From an uncultured Lachnospiraceae bacterium (GTDB taxonomy: Bacteria > Bacillota_A > Clostridia > Lachnospirales > Lachnospiraceae): a stretch of 12,429 nucleotides of DNA. Each line of letters opens with the position of its first letter. Position 1 is the first letter of the stretch. The DNA lies in NCBI GenBank assembly GCA_947302185.1, contig CAMYVI010000048.1, positions 1 to 12,429 on the forward strand. Direction: 5' to 3'. The translations under genes and the position numbers were made by a program. This document shows positions 5,948-12,429 of the stretch, piece by piece. The notes under the pieces were generated by a model. That model had not been told where the DNA came from, did not search any database, and saw only the letters and a list, made by a program, of their open reading frames with translations.

Positions 5948-8761
5948 TTAAGTTGTCCAGCTCCACGGCATCTCAGGAGTAATCCTCGGCTCTTCTGCCT
6001 TGCTCTGACCGGCCTGCCCGGAAGAAACCGTATCTGTACTGCTGCTTGCAGCACTCTCCGCTCCGGATCTGTCCTGCGGCTCTGCTGACTGAGTATCAGC
6101 CCGGGATTTTTCTGCAGATGCTGCACTGTCGCCGACGTCTGCACCAACCGTTGGATTCTCAGATTCCGAAGTATCCGGACCGGCCCCGCTGCCTGTATCG
6201 GTATCAGGACCGCTTTCGTTCAGAAGACCGAGCGCTCGTTCTGCGTTGGCGTCACTCAAAATCTGTTTCAGAATCGGAAGCGTCTCCGCAAAATTCGGAA
6301 CAGCCAGTGTACCTTCCATCGTATAATGCCCGTTAAGCGGAAGCGATAATCCTGCTTTGGCATACTTAGATGCTCCTGTCAACACAGACAGATTTCCGAA
6401 TACCATGGATTCGGGAATATTGTGAGTAACATATGGAAGTATCTCCCGCATGATAGCCGTCTTTTCACCCAATCCGGCTTTATCATACGCTCCCGCGATA
6501 CAGTTCAGTATTTCCCTCTGTCTTGCAGCCTTTGAATAATCGACGTCTCCGGTCTCATTTATTCTTGCCAGAGCGGTGGCCTGATATCCATCGAGATGAA
6601 CATCACCTGTCATCCGAATCTGATGTGAGCCTTTCTCTTCTCCATAGGCCTCTTCCATATCCTCGATATAAGAATTAGCCATGGTCATTTCGGCTTCCGT
6701 TATATCGACTTCTACGCCGCCTACTCTGTCGATGATTTCAATCATCCCCCTGTAATCAGTGCATGCATACCCTTCTACCGGAATTGAGTACGTTTGCTCT
6801 ACCGCTGAAACGAGTGCGGGCATTCCTCCGTAAAGAGTCACGTCTCCGAGTCTTACAGGACCGCTCTCTCCCATATCTGCATACAGGTCCGGCAACAGGG
6901 ACACTGTTGTGAGACGCTTCGTATTCTTATTGAAAGATACAAGAGCAATGGCGTCACACGGTGCATATGTCGCGGAACCGGTATTATCGGCACAGGCAAC
7001 CAGTATATTTACCATATCGCTGCCGTTGATCTCAGTAGCCGCTGCCTCCGTCTCACGTTCTACCTGTTCCTTTATACGTGAGGCATCTGACTCATCAATC
7101 CCTGTCTGCACGGCATATGTACCGATCATAGATGTATCGGTATTCACCGGGATCTGCTTATCTGAAACATAATCCGATCTCGCATAGCTGAAATGGATCA
7201 GTGAAAAAGCTGCCGCGAATAAAGCTGCTATCAATATAACAAGGGATGTCAGAACGATTCTGATCGGGCTTAACTGCTTTTTATCGCTATCATCTTTACC
7301 GTCGGATGCCTTCCATCCATCATCAGGATCATTGTCTTCCCAGGCCTTTTTCCTGGCCTCATACTCTTCGTCCCACTTGTCTGTTTCCGCATCTTTATCT
7401 TTTCTGACAAACGATGCGGAATTATCTGTTTCATGGCTCACCGCTGTTGAGGCAGTGTCGGACACATCTCTGAAACTTGGGGTATAACTTTTCTTTTTCG
7501 GAGGTTTACGTTTATCCGTGTCCCGCTCAGTGTCGGCAGAGTTGCTCTCAGCAAGGATAGCATTGACATCTTTCTCAAGTTCTTCAGTAGAATATGCCTC
7601 AAGCTCCCTCTCGCGGACAGCTCTCATACTGTCGCGGCCTTTCTTCTCTGCCTTGCGGACCCTGTCCTCCGTATTCTTCTCTTTTCCGTGGTTGATTTTG
7701 TCGATACTTTTGTTTCCCTGGGCTACGGTAGCGGCTTCTGCCACATTCCTGGCAACAAAGTTAATGTCCTCAACTCTGCGCCGTGACATCACTCTGTCGG
7801 CGCCCTCCAGATCGATACTCTTGGAAATGGACTCGACCGACGTTGCCTCGCAGGCCTCCTGTACCGCATCAACACGCTTCATCCTCTCCAGATTCTCATG
7901 CTGCAGAATTCGTAGCAGCATCATCTGATAAGTCTCATCGTACCATGCTTCCAGTTCTTCTTTCGACATAGCAGCGACGTGTTCAACTTTGTCATCACCG
8001 TCAAGATTATTGTTGCGGATATTGAAGTTGTAGAGCATGAACTCTATATTACTGAACAGTTTAACATTACCGGGGCTCCGATTGTCGGTATAACTCTCGA
8101 CCATATCCCCCATATCATTGAGGATTTTTCGCTTTCGGTCGAGGTTACCTGCGACCGAATAGCTGTTGTATTCTACGATCGCATCGGTTATCGGGTCCGA
8201 TGATGTACTCGTTACTGCATCAGCGGCAACATCTTTCGTCACCAGATAGATCACTTCTTTTTCTGCGACATACTTCACGTCATACTTAAGACGCGTCAGA
8301 AGTTCCCTGATTCTCGTCAGAAGAGTGGTATAACTACGCAGATCGAAGTAATAACCGGTCATTTCATCACTGTTGAAGTTCCTTCTGCATAATTCCGCTA
8401 TATTCAAAGTATACTGCAGATATGTGAGCACTTCATTGACTGACGGATTCTCTTTATCAAGAATATTGTCAATATTCAGTCCCTGCCTCATGGCGTCCGT
8501 ATCACTGCAGCCTTCTTTTCCTTTCCAGCTGTAGAAATACTTCTTATCAACAAAATTCTCAATGGAATACTCTTTGAATCCATATGAAAGCAGGGAACTT
8601 TGGAATATCATTTCAATCTGCAGCATTGCATCATGAAAATCGAATTCGCCGTCCTTCTCTTTTCTATCGGCCGCCTTACTATCTGTGCCTAAATAATTGC
8701 CACTGCCCGCAGTATTCGGGAATACATCCTTACCGGTGTTCATATGGATATTGTCTGCCAT
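5948..8761 (-). CDS. Oversized LytR-CpsA-Psr (LCP) family protein with unknown N-terminal domain
   Basis: About 937 residues, against roughly 300-500 for most LCP proteins, which transfer lipid-linked glycopolymers onto peptidoglycan. Numbering here counts from ATG 8767. Residues 40-300 form a mostly helical, globular-looking domain I cannot assign. Residues 350-500 are charged and probably disordered (KRKPPKKKS at 420-428). Residues 502-528 are a single membrane segment, placing the rest outside. The LCP domain spans about 585-790, with VNILVACADN, a 'VSLLPDLY' equivalent of the usual IPRD segment, and ALARINETGDVDYSKAARQR (732-751). Residues 851-939 are a Ser/Ala/Glu/Thr-rich tail ending PWSWTT. 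ATG 8761 is preferred because GAGGGAG lies seven bases upstream; ATG 8767 would leave only one base. Its place at the head of the glycosyltransferase genes supports polymer attachment. The domain is divergent, so catalysis is inferred. Confidence 0.85.
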   Translation of the reverse strand: MADNIHMNTGKDVFPNTAGSGNYLGTDSKAADRKEKDGEFDFHDAMLQIEMIFQSSLLSYGFKEYSIENFVDKKYFYSWKGKEGCSDTDAMRQGLNIDNILDKENPSVNEVLTYLQYTLNIAELCRRNFNSDEMTGYYFDLRSYTTLLTRIRELLTRLKYDVKYVAEKEVIYLVTKDVAADAVTSTSSDPITDAIVEYNSYSVAGNLDRKRKILNDMGDMVESYTDNRSPGNVKLFSNIEFMLYNFNIRNNNLDGDDKVEHVAAMSKEELEAWYDETYQMMLLRILQHENLERMKRVDAVQEACEATSVESISKSIDLEGADRVMSRRRVEDINFVARNVAEAATVAQGNKSIDKINHGKEKNTEDRVRKAEKKGRDSMRAVRERELEAYSTEELEKDVNAILAESNSADTERDTDKRKPPKKKSYTPSFRDVSDTASTAVSHETDNSASFVRKDKDAETDKWDEEYEARKKAWEDNDPDDGWKASDGKDDSDKKQLSPIRIVLTSLVILIAALFAAAFSLIHFSYARSDYVSDKQIPVNTDTSMIGTYAVQTGIDESDASRIKEQVERETEAAATEINGSDMVNILVACADNTGSATYAPCDAIALVSFNKNTKRLTTVSLLPDLYADMGESGPVRLGDVTLYGGMPALVSAVEQTYSIPVEGYACTDYRGMIEIIDRVGGVEVDITEAEMTMANSYIEDMEEAYGEEKGSHQIRMTGDVHLDGYQATALARINETGDVDYSKAARQREILNCIAGAYDKAGLGEKTAIMREILPYVTHNIPESMVFGNLSVLTGASKYAKAGLSLPLNGHYTMEGTLAVPNFAETLPILKQILSDANAERALGLLNESGPDTDTGSGAGPDTSESENPTVGADVGDSAASAEKSRADTQSAEPQDRSGAESAASSSTDTVSSGQAGQSKAEEPRITPEMPWSWTT

Positions 8762-8768
8762 ATGCATT

Positions 8769-8775
8769 CTCCCTC
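8769..8775 (-). promoter_or_regulatory. Ribosome binding site of the LCP gene
   Basis: GAGGGAG on the minus strand, seven bases before ATG 8761 and one base before ATG 8767. The spacing favours the former. Confidence 0.65.
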
Positions 8776-8801
8776 ATTTTACGGTTTACATAGACGGTGT
8801 T

Positions 8802-8830
8802 AGTATAGCATAAAACAAAATACATGAAAA
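8802..8830 (-). promoter_or_regulatory. Extended -10 promoter for the LCP gene
   Basis: On the minus strand TTTTCA (8825-8830), a 17-base spacer ending in TGC, and TATACT (8802-8807). The TGn before the -10 makes it an extended -10 type. The start would fall near 8795, about 30 bases before the gene. The gap after aspS (8762-8840) holds no terminator-like hairpin, so some readthrough from aspS is possible. Confidence 0.7.
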
Positions 8831-8840
8831 GCATAAAAAA

Positions 8841-10694
8841 TTAAGAACCCTTTTGCTTTTCTTCATCCTTTTCTTCTATTACAACAGCGATGGACAGCTC
8901 TTTCAACTGCTTCTCTTCAACTTCGGCCGGAGCATCAATCATAAGGTCGGATGCATCTTTCACTTTCGGGAATGCAATTACGTCTCGTATCGAATCAGAT
9001 CCGGTAAACAGCATCGCCATGCGGTCGAGACCGTATGCAAGTCCTGCGTGAGGCGGTACTCCGTATTTAAATGCACGCAGCAGGAATCCGAATTGCTCAT
9101 TTGCACGCTCCTTCGTGAACCCGAGTACCTCAAGCATTTTCTCCTGAACATCATCCATGTGTATTCTCACAGAACCTCCGCCCAGCTCACAGCCGTTCAG
9201 TACGATGTCATATGCTTCCGCGCGGACGCTGCCGGGGTCCTCATCCACATGTTCGAAATCGGAAAGCACCGGCATCGTGAACGGATGATGCATAGCCATG
9301 AACCGGTTTTCCTCGTCCGACCACTCGAGAAGCGGGAACTCGGTAATCCAGACGAAACAGAGTTCGTTCTTGTCGTAAAGACCGAGCAGGTCGCCGAGAT
9401 AAAGACGCACTGCACCGAGCGAAGCACAGACTACTTTGAACTTGTCTGCAGCAAAAACCAGAAGGTCTCCGTTCTGACCGTCCATCTTACCGATCAGTGC
9501 CGCCATCTGCTCATCTGTCATGAACTTTGCAAATGAAGACTTGATATTACCGTTATCCTGTATGGCGATATAAGCAAGACCTTTTGCGCCGTAAGTCTTA
9601 GCGACTTCTACAAGCTTGTCGATCTTCTTTCTCGGCATACCGCCCTGCCCTTTCACATTGAGGCCGCGAACTATTCCGCCATTCTCAATCGCGCCGGTGA
9701 ATACACCGAAGCCGCAGTCACGAACTGAATCGGTCACATCGACAATCGGCATACCGAAACGCAGATCCGGCTTGTCTGAGCCGTAAAGATCCATTGCCTG
9801 CTGCCAGGGCATTTTTGCGATGCCTTCCGTATTGATCTTTTCAGCGGCACTTCCTGCTGCCTTTGCAAGTTCAGGTTCAAATCCAAGCTGCTCATACACT
9901 TCCGGAAGGCGTGATAATACATATCCGAGCAGACGTGTATTGACATCCATTACGTCGTCCTGATCGACAAATGAAAGCTCCATGTCGATCTGTGTAAACT
10001 CAGGCTGCCTGTCCGCTCGAAGATCCTCGTCACGGAAACATCTTGCGATCTGATAATAGCGGTCAAATCCGGAACACATCAGCAGCTGCTTAAAGAGCTG
10101 CGGACTCTGCGGCAGAGCATAAAAGCAGCCGGGATGTACACGGCTCGGTACAAGATAGTCCCTGGCCCCTTCCGGAGTGCTTCCGATCAGGTCCGGAGTT
10201 TCAATATCAAGGAAACCTTCGCGATCCATGAACTCTCTGACCAGAGATACGAGCCGCGATCGGAACATGATTTTTTTCTGAAGTTCCGGTCTTCGAAGAT
10301 CCAGATATCTGTAACGAAGGCGAAGATCTTCACGTGTATCGATACCATCCAATACATGGAAAGGAGGGGTCTCCGATGAACTCAGGATCCTCAAATCCTG
10401 CCCCTCAATTTCGAGACTTCCTGTCTTGAGATTCGGATTAACCGCGCCTTCTCTTCTGCGTACGATTCCGGTCGCCGCTATACAGAACTCACTTCTCAGG
10501 GATCCCGCATTTTCAACGCCCTCATAGATGACCTGCATAATTCCGGTACGGTCCCGCATATCAACAAAAACGATACCGCCCTTATTTCTGCATTTTGCCA
10601 CCCATCCCATCAGAGTAACCTTCTGTCCGATCATTTCCTCCGTAATTTCAGCGCAGCGGCATGTGCGCCGAAGTCCGCTCATTGATTCTGCCAT
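8841..10694 (-). CDS. aspS: Aspartyl-tRNA synthetase
   Basis: A 617-residue class IIb synthetase that charges tRNA-Asp with aspartate in the cytosol. The N-terminal OB-fold anticodon-binding domain includes VTLMGWVAKCRNKGG (26-40) and VDMRDRTG. The flipping loop carries QSPQ (196-199), motif 2 is FRDEDLRADRQPEFTQ (220-235), and motif 3 is GLAYGLDRMAML (551-562). The bacterial GAD insertion lies between them (about 290-430), and GCELGGGSVRIH (501-512) is the usual aspartate-site strand. Length fits bacterial AspRS plus a charged tail. It lies 35 bases after hisS and probably shares its transcript. A lysine (K38) sits where aspartate-specific enzymes usually have leucine and relaxed-specificity ones histidine, so the tRNA-Asp/tRNA-Asn specificity cannot be called. 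Confidence 0.97.
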   Translation of the reverse strand: MAESMSGLRRTCRCAEITEEMIGQKVTLMGWVAKCRNKGGIVFVDMRDRTGIMQVIYEGVENAGSLRSEFCIAATGIVRRREGAVNPNLKTGSLEIEGQDLRILSSSETPPFHVLDGIDTREDLRLRYRYLDLRRPELQKKIMFRSRLVSLVREFMDREGFLDIETPDLIGSTPEGARDYLVPSRVHPGCFYALPQSPQLFKQLLMCSGFDRYYQIARCFRDEDLRADRQPEFTQIDMELSFVDQDDVMDVNTRLLGYVLSRLPEVYEQLGFEPELAKAAGSAAEKINTEGIAKMPWQQAMDLYGSDKPDLRFGMPIVDVTDSVRDCGFGVFTGAIENGGIVRGLNVKGQGGMPRKKIDKLVEVAKTYGAKGLAYIAIQDNGNIKSSFAKFMTDEQMAALIGKMDGQNGDLLVFAADKFKVVCASLGAVRLYLGDLLGLYDKNELCFVWITEFPLLEWSDEENRFMAMHHPFTMPVLSDFEHVDEDPGSVRAEAYDIVLNGCELGGGSVRIHMDDVQEKMLEVLGFTKERANEQFGFLLRAFKYGVPPHAGLAYGLDRMAMLFTGSDSIRDVIAFPKVKDASDLMIDAPAEVEEKQLKELSIAVVIEEKDEEKQKGS

Positions 10695-10729
10695 ATCTGT
10701 ATCCAGCCTTTCATAACTGCTATAACTGC

Positions 10730-11935
10730 TTATTTTGCAAAGAATTCCCGAATCTCGGTGTAGCCTTCAGCCGAAAGCTGATCCTTCTGGAATTTCTTGT
10801 TTTTCTTCATGATTGAAATTGCAACCGCCTTTCCTGCTGCACGCTCCTTCTGCGCCTCGGCAAATACTGCCGTAAGTCTCTCATCAGGCATCTTCTTTTC
10901 AACAAGGAAAGCGACCTTTTCTCTAACGTCCGGAACCTTAAACCCTCTCTCGAGAAGCAGCATGATGATCCGCTCAAACCCGATTGAGAAACCGACAGCC
11001 GGAGTCTGCTGACCGGTGAACTTACCGATCATCTCATCATAGCGTCCGCCGCCACCGACCGAACCGCCGAACTCATCCATCGCAATCTCAAAAATCGGAC
11101 CTGTGTAATAGCTCATTCCGCGTACCAGTGTCGGATCGAATCTGACCTTGAAATCCGCAGTCTTCGTCTCTTCGACAGTAGAAATAATCTGCGGAAGCGG
11201 GGATCCCTCCATAAGGACAGACGGATTTGTTCCCTCCTCGAATTGAGCAAGATACGGAGTGACCTTCTCTTCCGGATAGCTCTCAAGAAGTTCTTCTCTG
11301 ACGCCTTCGATGCCGATTTTGTCCATCTTGTCAAGAATAATAAAGACCTTGTCGTAATCGGCTTCGGTAAATCCGGCTTTAGCGGCCATTCCTTTCAGGA
11401 TCTTTCTGTCGTTAATCCGAATAGTAAAATTGCGGAAATCAAGTCTGCCCAGGACAGTAGTGGTCGCCAGGATCAGTTCGATTTCTGCAAGATAAGTAGG
11501 ATCGCCGAGAATATCGATATCGCACTGTGTGAACTGACGGTATCTTCCTCTTTGCGGGCGGTCTGCACGCCAGACGCTTCCGATCTGAAGTGCCTTGAAG
11601 GGCGACGGCAGTTCATTTGCATGATTTGCATAATATCTGGAAAGCGGAAGCGTCAGATCATAACGCAGTCCGCTGTCTGTTACCGCATCCTCCGTAGTCG
11701 GCTGAGAAAGGTCAAGCTTCTCGCCGCGCTTCAAGATTTTGAAAATGAGTTTCTCGTTCTCACCTCCCTGCTTGGAGAGAAGATTACCTATATGTTCGAC
11801 AGCCGGCGTCTCTATGGATGAGAACCCGAATTCATCGTAAGTCTGACGAATCAGATTTATGACGTACATGCGAACAGCCATTTCTGCCGGCAGTATATCT
11901 TTCATTCCGTTGACAGGTTTTTTCTTGAGTGCCAT
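10730..11935 (-). CDS. hisS: Histidyl-tRNA synthetase, archaeal/eukaryotic-like type
   Basis: A 401-residue class II synthetase. It begins with KPVNGMKDILP. Motif 2 contains VWRADRPQRGRYRQFTQCD (121-139), the histidine-site loop is LVRGMSYYTGPIFEI (270-284), then GGGGRYD (294-300), and motif 3 AVGFSIGFERI (313-323). The insertion domain has NDRKILKGM (175-183) and ILDKMDKIG (200-208), close to the pattern of human and archaeal HisRS. The C-terminal anticodon domain stops just after KKNKKFQKDQLSAEGYTEI, about 35-40 residues earlier than usual. The DNA after the stop leads directly to aspS, with no sign of a frameshift. AAAGGA lies eight bases before ATG 11935. A HisZ-type paralogue is unlikely because the histidine-binding motifs are intact. 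Confidence 0.96.
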   Translation of the reverse strand: MALKKKPVNGMKDILPAEMAVRMYVINLIRQTYDEFGFSSIETPAVEHIGNLLSKQGGENEKLIFKILKRGEKLDLSQPTTEDAVTDSGLRYDLTLPLSRYYANHANELPSPFKALQIGSVWRADRPQRGRYRQFTQCDIDILGDPTYLAEIELILATTTVLGRLDFRNFTIRINDRKILKGMAAKAGFTEADYDKVFIILDKMDKIGIEGVREELLESYPEEKVTPYLAQFEEGTNPSVLMEGSPLPQIISTVEETKTADFKVRFDPTLVRGMSYYTGPIFEIAMDEFGGSVGGGGRYDEMIGKFTGQQTPAVGFSIGFERIIMLLLERGFKVPDVREKVAFLVEKKMPDERLTAVFAEAQKERAAGKAVAISIMKKNKKFQKDQLSAEGYTEIREFFAK

Positions 11936-11965
11936 AGTAAATTTCCTTTCGTCTGTTTTATCGCC

Positions 11966-12429
11966 TTAATCTTCGGTCTCGTTTGCTCCATCCTTATCGG
12001 TCACAATACGCTTTTCCCGAAGGATCCTATCCACTCCCGTAAAATCTCCGAGAAGAATCTTATCGATATCCGGCAGGTTCGGCTGGTAGCTCGTCTCCAC
12101 CTTATGAACAACATGTTCAAAAGCCAGAAACACTCGCATATCATAATTTTTGATCTCCTCTATCATAAGGCTCAATGCCTCATCCTTCTTAAAACTCTTT
12201 CTGTACGGGCGGTCTGTCGTGAGAGCCGCAAACACATCACAGACTCTGATAATCCTCGATCCTTCCGGTATCTGTTCACCGGTCAAATTCTCCGGATACC
12301 CGGAACCGTCCATATTTTCATGATGATAGAGAATAGTCTCGCAGACACGCGAATTAAACCCTCTGCTCTTTACTATATCGTAAGATAGCAGAGAGTGCAT
12401 CCGCACATATTTCATTTCTTCAATCGTAA
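11966..12429 (-). CDS. HD-GYP domain phosphodiesterase (N-terminal part outside window)
   Basis: 153 codons are visible. The frame is open to the right edge, so the ATG at 12415 is probably internal, since the codons before it (T-I-E-E) fit the usual family sequence. The family cleaves cyclic di-GMP or related cyclic dinucleotides. The diagnostic HHENMDGSGYP, then IPEGSRIIRVCDVFAALTTD and RPYRKSF, match the second half of an HD-GYP domain. The first HD metal-binding pair and any sensor domain lie beyond the edge. After the domain comes an unassigned 50-residue tail ending in charged residues. The stop is 30 bases before hisS, so it likely shares its transcript. Enzyme activity and exact substrate are inferred from the family. 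Confidence 0.88.
   Translation of the reverse strand, partial: TIEEMKYVRMHSLLSYDIVKSRGFNSRVCETILYHHENMDGSGYPENLTGEQIPEGSRIIRVCDVFAALTTDRPYRKSFKKDEALSLMIEEIKNYDMRVFLAFEHVVHKVETSYQPNLPDIDKILLGDFTGVDRILREKRIVTDKDGANETED

Noticed and set aside
8853..9536. Plus-strand open frame of 227 codons
   Set aside because: Antisense to the well-conserved aspS. It has no ribosome binding site or recognisable domain, so it is a shadow frame.
11243..11821. Plus-strand open frame of 192 codons
   Set aside because: Antisense to hisS, whose motifs are intact in the other strand.

Overview
The window looks like chromosomal DNA of a low-to-moderate GC Bacillota, probably a Clostridia/Lachnospiraceae-type bacterium. 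This is inferred from the gene content (LytR-CpsA-Psr protein, LicD, HD-GYP), the purine-rich ribosome binding sites, and a histidyl-tRNA synthetase of the archaeal/eukaryotic-like type. I cannot name the species. Every gene I can support is on the minus strand, so transcription runs from the right edge to the left edge. No tRNA, rRNA, CRISPR array, transposase or phage gene was seen.

Right part (12429 to 8841): the C-terminal part of an HD-GYP phosphodiesterase-like protein, then hisS (histidyl-tRNA synthetase), then aspS (aspartyl-tRNA synthetase), spaced by 30 and 35 bases. This looks like one housekeeping transcription unit. The HisRS has sequence features of the archaeal/eukaryotic branch and a shortened C-terminal anticodon-binding domain.

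Middle (8830 to 4657): a good extended -10 promoter (8802-8830) starts a surface-polymer region. Its first gene encodes a very long (about 937 residue) LytR-CpsA-Psr (LCP) type protein. It joins a roughly 300-residue N-terminal domain of unknown function and a charged linker to one membrane segment, a divergent LCP domain and a low-complexity tail. A structured 145-base gap follows, then a GT4-type glycosyltransferase.

Intergenic 4299-4656: the most structured non-coding stretch. It holds two 96-base repeat copies (93% identical) 181 bases apart, separated by perfect hairpins. The copy nearest the downstream genes carries a strong sigma-A-like promoter. Three of the seven differences between the copies fall in the promoter hexamers.

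Left part (4298 to 1): a WbbI/Gtf3-like glycosyltransferase, a Wzy-like polytopic polymerase or ligase, a LicD-family phosphotransferase and the membrane domain of an ABC exporter cut by the window edge, all tightly packed. Together with the GT4 and LCP genes they read as a cell-surface polysaccharide or teichoic-acid-like pathway: sugars added by glycosyltransferases, phospho-substituents by LicD, flipping by the ABC exporter, polymerisation by the Wzy-like protein and attachment to the wall by the LCP protein. The polymer is unknown, and the cluster continues past the left edge.
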